Of a stretch of DNA of 41,195 bases, positions 17,196 through 26,158 are shown piece by piece. Numbering within the stretch: position 1 is the stretch's first letter; each line of letters starts with the position of its first letter. The DNA is taken from the NCBI GenBank assembly GCA_031315915.1, contig JALDRK010000033.1, positions 1 through 41,195 on the forward strand. The letters are read 5' to 3'. The DNA is from Nitrospirales bacterium (GTDB taxonomy: Bacteria; Nitrospirota; Nitrospiria; Nitrospirales; UBA8639). The notes under the pieces were generated by a model. The model was not told the DNA's origin. It saw nothing but the letters and a program-made list of their open reading frames with translations, and did not search any database. The translations under genes and the position numbers were made by a program.

Positions 17196-17897
17196 CTACT
17201 TCATCAAATCGAAAAGGTTTTTTAAGCCGAACCCTTCTTCCTTAGGCTCGGCTGCGGATTTCCGGCCCGGCCGGCTGTCTTCAACCGGCTCTCGTCCCTG
17301 CATCAGATCTTTGAGATTCGGCATGCCCATGCTCATATTCATATAATCGGCAGGCACCTCGAAAAGCTTGGGGTCCTGTTTGCCGATTTTCAGGTTGGTC
17401 AACTCCATCTTAATCCGCTCCTTGGATTCTCCTTCAACTGAAATCATATCCATTTTCATCGGAATCCCTTCCTTGGTAGTCCACCAGAATCCCCCCAATT
17501 TGCTGTTATCGTTCTTCTTCGTCATGATAACCTTGCTTTTTGTGGTTTTGATCCCGTTCACGTCTTCCTGGCCTACCGTGGTCTGTTCGACTTGATAATC
17601 CGAAAAGTCGGTTTTATCCTGAGACTGGTCGACAGACATCTCCATATAGGCATTGGCCTCTGGCATCAGCGTCCAGATCAGCTTTTTATCATGGCGGATG
17701 ATCATGGTCATGGCATCCGCGCCGGTTTTCATCTCCCGCCGTTCTTTGCCGGGAGCATAAAAGACTTGGCCTTCCATGACGACATCGGCGGTTTCCATCT
17801 GTGTGTCTGCGGAATATTCGACCTTAGGTGCTTCCCAGGCTAAAGCCGACCCCGCCAGTCCGATGATGCTGAAAAAGCAGGTCAGAATGATGTGCAT
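17196..17897 (-). CDS. Secreted DUF4412-like protein
   Basis: The 233-residue product starts at 17897 after AGGAGG; the open frame to 18074 is longer but lacks a site. A signal peptide spans about 1-20 (ending SALAWE). The body has the features of DUF4412-type proteins: VEYSADTQME, KERREMKTGA, then DKKLIWTLMPEANAYMEM and KLGGFWWTTKEGIPMKMDM. The final 40 residues are polar and proline-containing. LolA-like lipid-carrier folds are the closest structural idea for this family. Function is unknown. It lies downstream of a 570-bp gap and ends about 70 bp before the carboxypeptidase gene begins on the same strand. Confidence 0.75.
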   Translation of the reverse strand: MHIILTCFFSIIGLAGSALAWEAPKVEYSADTQMETADVVMEGQVFYAPGKERREMKTGADAMTMIIRHDKKLIWTLMPEANAYMEMSVDQSQDKTDFSDYQVEQTTVGQEDVNGIKTTKSKVIMTKKNDNSKLGGFWWTTKEGIPMKMDMISVEGESKERIKMELTNLKIGKQDPKLFEVPADYMNMSMGMPNLKDLMQGREPVEDSRPGRKSAAEPKEEGFGLKNLFDLMK

Positions 17898-18467
17898 GAA
17901 GAATCCTCCTTGCCGTGTGGGCATGAGAGCGCGGAGCACTCTCCTGGAATATGTTGAAATTGGTTGTCCGTTGACAATTATGGATAGTCGACGATCGGTA
18001 GGACGGTGTTGCCCATGGATAATGGAATAAATGACTGTGAAGAAAAAGCTACTCTTTCTTGAATATTCTGTCAACGGGGCGTTTGTCGTCAGGAAGTAAC
18101 CAGAAAATATCGAACGGGGGGCACATCTTGACTTTTGCCCGATTTTCCGTTGCAGGTAATTTGGAACTGGAATAGAGAAAAGAGAGGGTAGGAGTTTTTA
18201 GAGAAGGAATGCAAGTTAATGGAAGTTTTCAGGAGCAGGACAGGGTTAGTGATAAATTACATGGAGCTAAACATTATGGGTGATTGTTCTCAAATATCGA
18301 GGCCTTTTTTTCGTGTTGAGCCTTGTTCATCGGCTTATTCCATGGTGAAATAATTGCAGGATGACATTTTTCTTCTTTAGAGGAATGTTCGCGGTCATCA
18401 AAGGCCAAAGGGGATATAATGGTATTAATAAGGATCTCATCGAAGCGATAAAAAGGTCATCTGTCCC
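17898..18467. other. 570-bp intergenic region between divergent genes
   Basis: No convincing coding sequence was found. It must hold promoters for the DUF4412-like gene (minus) and the saccharopine-dehydrogenase-like operon (plus). A TATAAT at 18415-18420 lies about 50 bp before the operon start, but no good -35 box accompanies it. Confidence 0.45.
18415..18420 (+). promoter_or_regulatory. Possible -10 element for the lysine-degradation-like operon
   Basis: An exact TATAAT sits 47 bp before the first ATG of the operon. The base composition around it is AT-rich, but the -35 region 17 bp upstream (CGGTCA) is poor, so this is only a weak candidate. Confidence 0.3.
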
Positions 18468-19556
18468 ATGCAGCGTATTTTGATATTAGGAGGCGGAAAA
18501 ATCGGATCCTTGATAGCCACCCTGCTGGTGGAAAGCAAAGACTATGAGGTCCACTTGGGTGAGGTGGACCAATCCAGGATTTCTCAGTTGAATACGCAGT
18601 TGGGTTCTTCAGATTTTTACAGCCATGCCATTGATGTGATGGATCATCACCGCATGGAGTCTTTCCTGACTGAACAAAAATATGACGCAGTGATTTCCAG
18701 CCTACCCTATTACTGTAACCCATCAGTCGGAGAACTGGCTCGGTCTCATTCCCTGCATTATTTTGATTTGACGGAAGATGTGGAAGTGACTCGAGGCATC
18801 AAGGTGTTAAGTGAAAAAGCGCAAAAAGCCTTCGTCCCTCAATGCGGGTTGGCGCCGGGTTTTATCAGTATCGTGGCCCATGATCTGATGACGCATTTTG
18901 AAACGGTCGACATCGTAAAAATGCGCGTAGGGGCTCTGCCGGTCAATCCCAGCAATGTCTTGAAATATTCTCTGACGTGGTCGACGGATGGCCTGATTAA
19001 CGAGTATGGCAATACCTGCTTCGGGATTGAAAACGGAGAAGAGGTCCCGCTGCAGCCATTGGAAGGGTATGAAACGATAGAAATTGACGGTCTGCTGTAT
19101 GAGGCGTTCAATACCTCCGGAGGATTGGGGACGCTGGCGGATACCTATGCGGGGCAGGTGCGGACCATGAATTATAAGACCTTGCGCTACCCCGGCCATT
19201 GCGAAAAAATTCATTTATTGATGAATGAATTGAAGCTTAACGATGATCGGGAAGTCTTGAAGCGCATCCTGGAAAAGGCCGTTCCCAAGACGTTACAGGA
19301 TGTGGTGATCATTTATACCTCCGTTACCGGAACGCGAAAAGGCGAGTTATTTGAGGAAAATTACGTCAAAAAGATTTATCCTCAGACGATCGGAGGGAAG
19401 CTCTGGTCGGCCATTCAGGTGACCACGGCCTGTGGTATCTGCAGTGTGGTGGATCTGGTCTTTGCGAAGCCTGATGCGTTTCAGGGGTTTGTGACCCAGG
19501 AAACGTTCTCCCTGCGTTCGGTGTTGGGAAATCGGTTTGGTCGATATTTTTCGTGA
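18468..19556 (+). CDS. Saccharopine dehydrogenase-like oxidoreductase
   Basis: The 362-residue product has an N-terminal Rossmann fold with LGGGKIGS (G8, G10, G13) and an acidic residue at the end of strand 2 for cofactor. The saccharopine dehydrogenase catalytic domain follows (PQCGLAPGFISIVAHDL and later TSGGLGTLADTY). Family members oxidise saccharopine to alpha-aminoadipate semialdehyde and glutamate, or act on related substrates. The next gene encodes an aldehyde dehydrogenase that could oxidise that semialdehyde, and the gap is only about 16 bp. AAGGTC lies upstream with long spacing. The substrate is inferred from family and context. Confidence 0.85.
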   Translation: MQRILILGGGKIGSLIATLLVESKDYEVHLGEVDQSRISQLNTQLGSSDFYSHAIDVMDHHRMESFLTEQKYDAVISSLPYYCNPSVGELARSHSLHYFDLTEDVEVTRGIKVLSEKAQKAFVPQCGLAPGFISIVAHDLMTHFETVDIVKMRVGALPVNPSNVLKYSLTWSTDGLINEYGNTCFGIENGEEVPLQPLEGYETIEIDGLLYEAFNTSGGLGTLADTYAGQVRTMNYKTLRYPGHCEKIHLLMNELKLNDDREVLKRILEKAVPKTLQDVVIIYTSVTGTRKGELFEENYVKKIYPQTIGGKLWSAIQVTTACGICSVVDLVFAKPDAFQGFVTQETFSLRSVLGNRFGRYFS

Positions 19557-19572
19557 AGGATAGGTGAGCGCT

Positions 19573-21111
19573 ATGACGGGTATCTTAAAAAGCCTAGGTG
19601 TACAGCACGTGAATCAAGGAGGGTGTGCCGGCCCTGGCCGATGGGTGGGTGCGGAACAAGCGGGCGTTCTGGAATCCAGGAACCCCGCCACGGGAGAGGT
19701 GCTGGGTACGGTGCATCCCTGTACGGCGAGTGACTATGACACGCTCGTCCGAGGCTCGCTACGGGCCTTTGCCGAATGGCGAACCGTTCCCGCTCCCAAA
19801 CGCGGAGAGGTGGTGCGAAAGATTGGCGAAGTCCTTCGTGAGAAAAAAGATTCATTGGGCACCTTGGTGTCCTTGGAGGTGGGAAAAATTAAAGCCGAGG
19901 GCGATGGCGAAGTGCAGGAGATGATTGATATGGCCGATTTTGCAGTCGGCCAATCGCGAATGCTGTATGGACTTACCATGCATTCCGAGCGTCCCCAACA
20001 CCGGATGTACGAACACTGGCACCCCCTGGGTCCCGTTGGAGTGATTTCAGCTTTTAATTTTCCCGTAGCCGTATGGGCATGGAATGCCTTTATCGCAGCC
20101 GTGGCCGGGAATACGGTGCTATGGAAACCCTCCCCAAAAGCCAGTCTCTGTGCCGTGGCGGTGCAGCAGATTTGCAATCAGGTGATGGAACGTGAGGGAT
20201 TTCAGGGGATTTTTTCTTTGTTGATTTCCGATCAGATGGCTGTGGCGAAAGGTATGGTTGAGGATTCGAGGTTGCCCTTAATTTCATTTACGGGGTCGGT
20301 TCCTGTTGGACGCCAAGTGGCCCAATCAGTGGCTCAACGGTTAGGCCGTTGTTTGCTTGAACTCAGCGGCAACAATGCCGTGATTGTCGACGAAACGGCT
20401 GCCTTGGATCTGGCCATTCCGGCTATCGTCTTTGGGGCGGTGGGCACGGCTGGTCAACGATGTACGACAACCAGGCGGTTGTTTGTTCATGAGTCCAGAT
20501 ATGAGGAAGTCTTAACGCAGTTGAAACGAGCGTATGCGCAAGTGAAAATCGGGAATCCTCTGGACCAAGGTGTCTTGATGGGTCCCTTGATTGATCAGGC
20601 TTCGGTTCGACGGTTTGAAGACGCCTTGCGGGAGATCCAACGGGAGGGCGGAGAAGTGGTGTATGGCGGAAAGGTGCTTCCGGGACCGGGGCATTTTGTG
20701 CAGCCCACCCTGGTGCGGGCACAGTCACATTGGCCGGTTATTCAGCGTGAAACCTTCGCTCCGATTTTGTATGTCATGTCCTATCGAACGCTGGAAGAGG
20801 CCATTGAGTTGCATAACCAAGTCTCTCAAGGCCTGTCTTCGAGTCTGTTCACGTTGAATCTTCGGCATGCGGAGCGGTTTCTATCTGCCACCGGAAGCGA
20901 TTGCGGGATTGCCAATGTGAATATCGGGACCTCCGGTGCGGAAATCGGCGGAGCATTCGGAGGCGAAAAGGAAACGGGAGGTGGACGGGAGGCGGGTTCT
21001 GATTCGTGGAAGGCCTATATGCGACGGCAAACGACGACCATCAATTGGGGGACGGAGTTGCCGCTGGCGCAGGGTATTCAATTTTCGGTGAACGAACCTG
21101 GGAGGACGTGA
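19573..21111 (+). CDS. Aldehyde dehydrogenase, alpha-aminoadipate-semialdehyde (ALDH7) type
   Basis: The 512-residue NAD(P)-dependent aldehyde dehydrogenase has catalytic C297 ([10 protein letters not shown]) and general base E263 (LLELSGNN). The [16 protein letters not shown] nucleotide-binding stretch and the [12 protein letters not shown] loop are also present. The N-terminal segment and [31 protein letters not shown] are characteristic of ALDH7/antiquitin-like enzymes, which oxidise alpha-aminoadipate semialdehyde to alpha-aminoadipate. ATG 19573 was preferred, with a GGTGA site 7 bp upstream; GTG 19564 is in frame too. The stop overlaps the next start by one base (TGATG), giving translational coupling. 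Confidence 0.9.
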   Translation: MTGILKSLGVQHVNQGGCAGPGRWVGAEQAGVLESRNPATGEVLGTVHPCTASDYDTLVRGSLRAFAEWRTVPAPKRGEVVRKIGEVLREKKDSLGTLVSLEVGKIKAEGDGEVQEMIDMADFAVGQSRMLYGLTMHSERPQHRMYEHWHPLGPVGVISAFNFPVAVWAWNAFIAAVAGNTVLWKPSPKASLCAVAVQQICNQVMEREGFQGIFSLLISDQMAVAKGMVEDSRLPLISFTGSVPVGRQVAQSVAQRLGRCLLELSGNNAVIVDETAALDLAIPAIVFGAVGTAGQRCTTTRRLFVHESRYEEVLTQLKRAYAQVKIGNPLDQGVLMGPLIDQASVRRFEDALREIQREGGEVVYGGKVLPGPGHFVQPTLVRAQSHWPVIQRETFAPILYVMSYRTLEEAIELHNQVSQGLSSSLFTLNLRHAERFLSATGSDCGIANVNIGTSGAEIGGAFGGEKETGGGREAGSDSWKAYMRRQTTTINWGTELPLAQGIQFSVNEPGRT

Positions 21112-21710
21112 TGAAGGGGGGAACCGAATTAGAACAGGTGATCATGGAGTATGTGCAGGATTATGTCAGACGGAATCAGGCGGCACGTGTGGTGCATGAG
21201 GCATTGGAAGATATCGGGATCGGTCTATTTCCGGTGTTGGATCATATCACTGTGCGAACGCTGGTGATTGATGATCGGGCACGGGAATTTCTCCGCTTCG
21301 GGTATGTGTATTCGGAAACCTTGGAATACGAAGATTGGTGGGCGAAAGTGTATCGAGCCCCTGGATGTCCGGCGTTATTTATCGATCAAGGCTATGAAGG
21401 TGAACGGGGAAAGACCAGCATTATTCCCGTGTGGGTCCGGCAATTTGGAGATCGCACGCTTCATCATATTGCCGTGCGAGTGGGAGATATTGACCTGTGC
21501 ATGCGGAGACTCGAGGCCAAGGGAGTGCAATTCTCAGGAACAATCGTGGGGGAATCAGGCAGTGATCTCCGGCAGGTGTTTACGGTGCCGGAGGAGGTTG
21601 ATGGACAGTCATTTTCCGTATTAGAACTCACTGAACGGCATAAGGGCTACCAGGGATTCTCTCCTCCGCAAGCCAACAGTTTAATGCAGTCAACCGTGAA
21701 GCATTCGTGA
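21111..21710 (+). CDS. VOC-superfamily dioxygenase-like protein (HPPD-like C-terminal half)
   Basis: The 199-residue product has the metal-binding pattern of vicinal-oxygen-chelate enzymes: H45 in LDHITVRT, H118/H119 in LHHIAVRV and E172 in VLELTERH. The end, ERHKGYQGFSPPQANSL, parallels the C-terminal signature of 4-hydroxyphenylpyruvate dioxygenase. The DUF1338/HglS 2-oxoadipate dioxygenases of lysine catabolism belong to the same superfamily but are much longer. Overlap with the aldehyde dehydrogenase (TGATG, with GGGAGG upstream) ties it to that pathway, so a late step on a lysine-derived 2-oxo acid is plausible. Its exact substrate is unknown. Iron dependence is inferred from the ligands. 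Confidence 0.75.
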   Translation: MKGGTELEQVIMEYVQDYVRRNQAARVVHEALEDIGIGLFPVLDHITVRTLVIDDRAREFLRFGYVYSETLEYEDWWAKVYRAPGCPALFIDQGYEGERGKTSIIPVWVRQFGDRTLHHIAVRVGDIDLCMRRLEAKGVQFSGTIVGESGSDLRQVFTVPEEVDGQSFSVLELTERHKGYQGFSPPQANSLMQSTVKHS

Positions 21711-21752
21711 AGGGAAGCATGATCGGTTGAATTGACAGGTATCGGTAAAAGT

Positions 21753-22142
21753 CTAGGTGGTGGTGGCCTCAACGACTAATTTGGCGTTCTTGGCAATGGC
21801 TCCGGGATCCTTGGCCATAATAGCCGCCGCCAAACCGACGCTGGCTGTCGCCACCTTAATCACGTCTCCCACTTTTTCAAGTTTCTTAATGGCTTTCTTG
21901 GCCTTCCCCACGGAACTTTTGACGGTTTGAAAGTTCGCATCCGATTCCTCCAAGGCCAATCCAATGGCTTTGGTGGTCATATCGGAGGCGGCGTTGAGCA
22001 ATGACCATTCTTCATCTTCCAGATCACGTTTTTGGGTCGACGTTAAATTCTGCCAGTTGGAAAAACGGAAATTGCCGAGATCATTGGCCAGGTCGCGAAA
22101 TTGCTTGGACAGTTCAAGAGCGTCGGCTGAGGTTAACGGCAT
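21753..22142 (-). CDS. Small helical protein of unknown function
   Basis: The 129-residue product was not recognised. The ATG at 22142 follows AGAGGA with correct spacing, which favours it over the ATG at 22157. It is mostly helical, with an acidic first half, a lysine-rich stretch (KKAIKKLEKVGDVIK) and an alanine-rich, weakly hydrophobic end (VGLAAAIMAK) that may touch a membrane. No signal peptide. It lies 11 bp after the lipoprotein-like gene, so both form an operon and probably interact. Confidence 0.65.
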   Translation of the reverse strand: MPLTSADALELSKQFRDLANDLGNFRFSNWQNLTSTQKRDLEDEEWSLLNAASDMTTKAIGLALEESDANFQTVKSSVGKAKKAIKKLEKVGDVIKVATASVGLAAAIMAKDPGAIAKNAKLVVEATTT

Positions 22143-22153
22143 GGGATGTCCTC

Positions 22154-23041
22154 TCAAGATGCCTGTTTGACCAGGGATAACAATTTCTTTAAATCTTTCA
22201 CGGTTTTGCCCACTTGTTTGAGGAGGTTGGGGCTTGTGAGGTCTTGGCGCTGGTCATACAGTTGTTGGTGTTCTGTGGCAATGGTTTGGAGCAAGGTGGC
22301 ATAGTTTCGGATGGCTTCCCGCCGACCGCCGATTTGACTCGACCGGTATTCCTGCCATTCCAGTAACGCGGCTTTCCCGGCCGGGTCGGTCGATTCCATG
22401 GTCAAGGTGGTATAGTAATTCCGAAGGGCGGCCTGCTCCGTTTCCAGATCTTCCATAAATCCTTCAGCCACAATTTGACGAAGATTTCCGAGTATCTGCT
22501 GCACCGGTTCATTGGACTGTTCAATGAGGTCGCGGAGTTCGCGTTGGCGCCAGCGGTCACTGGCGACTTTCGTCAGAATCCCGGCCATTTTTCCGAACGC
22601 CTCTGTTTCTTTGGGGTTGGCGCCAGCCTGTTTTGTTAGGGCTGTGGTCAGTTTGGAGAGTTCTGCTGTGTTGTCGACAACTTCATCAGCCGCTAAGGCT
22701 CCGAGCGTAGCCATGTACTGTTCAATTACGGCATGACGAATGAGCAGTGTGGATTTCTGGTCTGCTCGTTCCTGGACCATCTGCTCCAGCTTGGTGTGCC
22801 GGCTTTCCGGTTGATACCGTTTTTGCCGTTGAGGCGATTCGATATAGTCGTTGACGAGTGTAGTGTATTCCGCTGAATCGGCCGAAAGGGCGGCAAAATC
22901 TTGGATAGCTTTGAGATCCGTGCACCCCTGAGCTGTGAGGAGAAGAAAGCCTATCAGGACAAATGTGGTCCACCGAGCGAGGAGTGATGGATAAGCGGGT
23001 GTGTGATGAATTCTAAAAGTGAGGTGTGCGTACACAGGCAT
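22154..23041 (-). CDS. Helical lipoprotein of unknown function
   Basis: The 295-residue product starts at 23041 after AAGGGAACAG. A hydrophobic segment ends in LLTAQGC, a lipobox with the acylated cysteine at about residue 40, after a rather long polar lead. The rest is almost entirely amphipathic helix with many Gln, Glu and Arg, resembling a bundle or coiled-coil. No catalytic motif was found. It is followed 11 bp later by the small helical protein. The pair may form a membrane-tethered complex. Confidence 0.65.
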   Translation of the reverse strand: MPVYAHLTFRIHHTPAYPSLLARWTTFVLIGFLLLTAQGCTDLKAIQDFAALSADSAEYTTLVNDYIESPQRQKRYQPESRHTKLEQMVQERADQKSTLLIRHAVIEQYMATLGALAADEVVDNTAELSKLTTALTKQAGANPKETEAFGKMAGILTKVASDRWRQRELRDLIEQSNEPVQQILGNLRQIVAEGFMEDLETEQAALRNYYTTLTMESTDPAGKAALLEWQEYRSSQIGGRREAIRNYATLLQTIATEHQQLYDQRQDLTSPNLLKQVGKTVKDLKKLLSLVKQAS

Positions 23042-23249
23042 CTGTTCCCTTACATTTGTCAACCGGCGTGTCGAGCTGGGAACACGATAGGAGAAATAGA
23101 AAATTGTGTCAATACGGGAACCGGTAGAGGAAGGCAGCAACGAGACGTGGAGGGTGACTTTCACGAAGAAAAAAGTTGGATCCCGGGCAATCCATTTTCT
23201 CCGGCTGCACTCTTATAAGCTGACGAGCGTGTTGCCGATGGGGATTGGC

Positions 23250-24470
23250 TTATGAGGCCGGTGGTGCGTGTTTTTGCTGAATTTCGTTGGCACGGGCTTC
23301 CAGGGCCTCGGCCTCGGCCTTTCGTTCCATCTTATTCAGCAAAGTGGCATAATTTCTCAGTGCGCGTTCAACCCGGAAATGATCTTTACCCATAGTCTGT
23401 TCGGTAATGGTCAATGCGCGTTTGAACAGGGTTTCCGCCTCGTCAAATTGTCCCGTGTTTAGATAGAGGAGGGCAAGATTATTTAACGGGCCGGTGAGTC
23501 CCCCATGTTCCGGGCCTTCGGCTTTTTCGATGATGGTAATCGCCCGCTGTAGTAGGGGAATGGCCTGTTCGGGCTGGTGTTGAAGCCGATGCAGTTCGGC
23601 CAATTGATTCAAGACAAGGGCGACGCGGGGATGGAGGTCTCCATAATTTTCTTCCGTGATGGCCAGCATCCTGATTACCAGCGGCTGGGCTTTTTCAAAT
23701 TGCTTGGCGGTGCTATACAGTAACGCCAGGTTGTTGAGACTGCCCAAGACATGGGGGTTGCCGGTCCCCAATTTTTGTTCTTGAATAGCTAAGGCCTGAA
23801 GTAACAGGGTTTCGGCTTCTTGATATCGTTCTTGGGCGCGATACAGCAACGCCAGATTATTTAAGGGCTCCATCAGTTCGGGAGCCTGCTCTCCCTTCGT
23901 GTGTGTGGTGATTTCCAGTGCCCGTTGCAGATACGGTTCGGCTTCGGCATATTTGGATTGGCGGACAAACAGGCCGGCGATGTTTTCCAGATCGCGCACC
24001 ATTTCAGGGTGATCTTTCCCCAGCACCTGTTCGCGCACGCGGAGACCTCGTTCAAAGGCTTGCAAGGCTTTGTCGTATTCATGTTGGTTGACATACAGGG
24101 TTCCCAGATTACTCAGGCTGGCGGCTAATTCGGCAGATTGAGGGGTGGAGGTTTGTTCCTGAAGTTCAATGGTTTGTTGGAGATATGTCTCAGCCTGCTG
24201 AGAATCACCCTGCGCGTTCGATAAAATCGCCAAGTTCGTTAATGACTGTGTGAGGCGCGGGTTCGTTTCTCCCGATGATTGAACCAGGGCAAGAGCCGCT
24301 TTGAGTTCCTTCTCCGCTTCCGGGAAGTTTCCTTGATCCATGAGGGACAGACCCTGTTCGGTGTGGAGGTCCCAGGGTTCCTTATTTTCGGAACAGGCGA
24401 TGAAGAGCAAGCAAACGAAAATGAGGAGAAAAAGGGTGGCATGTTTGCGGGGCAATGGGTAGATGGACAT
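23250..24470 (-). CDS. TPR-repeat lipoprotein (kinesin-light-chain-type repeats)
   Basis: The 406-residue product has a signal peptide with lipobox LFIAC (cysteine near residue 26). It then carries about eight 42-residue tetratricopeptide repeats from 35 to 400. Units repeat the pattern NNLALLY...A...L..ALAI.E....HP.V, the kinesin-light-chain-like TPR_12 class. TPR arrays mediate protein-protein contacts, so this is likely a periplasmic scaffold. It is separated from its neighbours by 130-210 bp and is probably transcribed alone. The long plus-strand open frames opposite it are shadows. Confidence 0.88.
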   Translation of the reverse strand: MSIYPLPRKHATLFLLIFVCLLFIACSENKEPWDLHTEQGLSLMDQGNFPEAEKELKAALALVQSSGETNPRLTQSLTNLAILSNAQGDSQQAETYLQQTIELQEQTSTPQSAELAASLSNLGTLYVNQHEYDKALQAFERGLRVREQVLGKDHPEMVRDLENIAGLFVRQSKYAEAEPYLQRALEITTHTKGEQAPELMEPLNNLALLYRAQERYQEAETLLLQALAIQEQKLGTGNPHVLGSLNNLALLYSTAKQFEKAQPLVIRMLAITEENYGDLHPRVALVLNQLAELHRLQHQPEQAIPLLQRAITIIEKAEGPEHGGLTGPLNNLALLYLNTGQFDEAETLFKRALTITEQTMGKDHFRVERALRNYATLLNKMERKAEAEALEARANEIQQKHAPPAS

Positions 24471-24603
24471 GAATGGATTTCCGGTTTTTTTTTATGGAGA
24501 AATGGTGATGACTAAAGAAAGGGGCCTATTGTACTGGAGTCTCTTGGCCCATGCCAATTTTTGAAGGGACTTTTGAAATTTTTCCAGCGAGACGTCGCCT
24601 CAT

Positions 24604-25620
24604 CTACCTGAATAAGGGTAATTGAACGGGTCCGGGGCGGCAAAAAGTGTCAGGGACCGGAACATCGGGAATGTCGGGAAATCCCTGTTTTCGGTATGCG
24701 ATATCAAAGAGTTGTTCAATGATGGTCCAGGTTTGGCCGACACCCGAATGCCTCTGGTGAAAGGCCTTTTCTCCCAGTTTTCCCTGACGCATGCTTTGAA
24801 GCTGTGAGACGATTTTTTGAATCCGATCGGGAAAATGGTGTGCCATCCGTTCAAGGAAAACCGGTTCCACGTTATCGTTTAACCTAAGCAACATATAGGA
24901 GGCTTGTTGAGCTCCGGCTTCGCGCGCTCGTTTGAGTATAACCGGAATGTCCTGTTCATTGAGACCGGGAATCACTGGGGCAATGGAAATGGCAGTCGGA
25001 ATTCCGGCCTTGGCCAGTTGTGCCATCGTGTCGAATCGTTTGGTGATAGATGGGGCTTGCGGTTCCACTTTTCTGGCCATGTCATCTGAAGCAAAACAAA
25101 TGCTGAAATAGACTTTGATCCACGCCCGGGACTGTAATTCCTGCAAGAGGTCTACATCCCGAAGAACCAGTGCGGATTTGGTAATGATGCCGACCGGATT
25201 GTTGTAAGCGGCACAAATCTTGAGACAGGCGCGTGTGAGTTCCAGCTTGGCTTCCAACGGTTGGTATGGGTCCGTGTTGCCTGAAAACACCACCAGCTCT
25301 CCTGCCCAGGTAGGCTTGGAAAAGGTTTCCTGTAATTTATCCGAGGCATTCATTTTCGCGACGAGTTTCGTTTCGAAATCCGTTCCGGAGCCGAACCCCC
25401 AATATTCATGGGTGGGCCTGGCATAACAATAGGCGCAGGCATGAAAACAGCCGCGATAGGGATTCAAGCTCCATCGGAAGGGCAAGTCGGGGCTTTCATT
25501 TTTGCTCAGGATGGTCTGGGCGGTTTCTTCGAAAACATCGGGGAGCACCGGTGGTGCCGGCTCAAGTCGTTCCCGCATTTGCGGAATGAATGGATTCTGA
25601 GGATTGGATTGGGATTTCAT
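24604..25620 (-). CDS. SplB-like radical SAM protein
   Basis: The 338-residue product carries the radical SAM cluster motif CFHACAYC (C58, C62, C65) in NPYRGCFHACAYCYARPTH, typical of the PA0069/SplB-like subgroup. Downstream are ELVVFSGNTDPYQPLE (SAM-binding region) and APVIPGLNE. SplB repairs spore photoproduct, but this subgroup is also found in non-sporulating bacteria and its substrate is not established. No ribosome site is visible at the ATG at 25620, which lies 10 bases after an 18-bp hairpin. Translation may be unusual or the start may be internal (M15). Confidence 0.85.
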   Translation of the reverse strand: MKSQSNPQNPFIPQMRERLEPAPPVLPDVFEETAQTILSKNESPDLPFRWSLNPYRGCFHACAYCYARPTHEYWGFGSGTDFETKLVAKMNASDKLQETFSKPTWAGELVVFSGNTDPYQPLEAKLELTRACLKICAAYNNPVGIITKSALVLRDVDLLQELQSRAWIKVYFSICFASDDMARKVEPQAPSITKRFDTMAQLAKAGIPTAISIAPVIPGLNEQDIPVILKRAREAGAQQASYMLLRLNDNVEPVFLERMAHHFPDRIQKIVSQLQSMRQGKLGEKAFHQRHSGVGQTWTIIEQLFDIAYRKQGFPDIPDVPVPDTFCRPGPVQLPLFR

Positions 25621-25630
25621 GTTTTTTTTA

Positions 25631-25668
25631 CTTGCTATTCCGCGTAGCTTGCTACGCGGAATAGCAAG
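25631..25668. repeat. Perfect 18-bp inverted repeat (hairpin) ahead of the radical SAM gene
   Basis: CTTGCTATTCCGCGTAGC and its exact complement are separated by only two bases, so a strong hairpin would form in RNA from either strand. The homopolymer run (T8 at 25622-25629) lies on the gene side of the stem, so on the minus strand the stem is followed by A's. That is not a classical terminator in either direction. It may be a 5'-leader regulatory hairpin or a palindromic mobile repeat. Confidence 0.8.
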
Positions 25669-25891
25669 TTCAACCTAAAAAGCAAGCATTCCTCCAGAGT
25701 TCCCTCGCTAGCAAATAAGTTCAAAGAATGTGTGTCGCCAGGGCTTCATTATTCGTTTGCAATAGTTCATTATTCTGTTGAAGAGGGTGATGCCCTAACG
25801 TCCTGGGGGCTTATGTGCATTCCATTAATTGTAATACTGGGCAAAATAAACTGGGATTTGAGTTAAATTCAACTGCGTCAGAGAGTTTGCC
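25669..25891. other. Intergenic region between the radical SAM hairpin and the patatin-partner gene
   Basis: About 220 bp without a supported gene. It contains an AT-rich stretch with TTCATTATT repeated at about 25745 and 25767. A promoter for the radical SAM gene is expected here but not identified. Confidence 0.35.
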
Positions 25892-26155
25892 TTATAGAGG
25901 TGCCATGTTCGGTATGTACAAGCAGGGGAAAATCTTTTCATCTGGACGTTGGATGAGATAACCCATTCCTCCTCGTACATAATCCAGTTCGGAGTAGTCA
26001 AGTCTGCCAAGAGCGTGAGTCAAATGCCCTTCGTGCCACCCAGAAGAAGTGTAGTATGAGCTTGGAAGAGCAATAGGAAAAATAAGGCGATCAAATTGAT
26101 CTTCATTGAACAACATGGTGGAGAATCGCAATACACTTTGGGTATTTTCATTCAT
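25892..26155 (-). CDS. Small protein coupled to the patatin phospholipase
   Basis: The 87-residue product was not recognised. Its start lies three bases after the patatin stop, so the two are almost certainly translated together. It is rich in aromatic residues and has no signal peptide or membrane segment. Candidate roles are a chaperone, an inhibitor (immunity) or a subunit of the phospholipase. None is supported beyond position. Confidence 0.55.
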   Translation of the reverse strand: MNENTQSVLRFSTMLFNEDQFDRLIFPIALPSSYYTSSGWHEGHLTHALGRLDYSELDYVRGGMGYLIQRPDEKIFPCLYIPNMAPL

Positions 26156-26158
26156 TGC

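Noticed and set aside
17898..18467. Small RNA or hidden gene in the 570-bp gap
   Set aside because: No stable stem with a T-run, promoter pair or coding signal could be shown by eye.
25631..25668. Rho-independent terminator
   Set aside because: The T-run precedes the stem on the plus strand and becomes an A-run after it on the minus strand, so neither direction has stem followed by T's.
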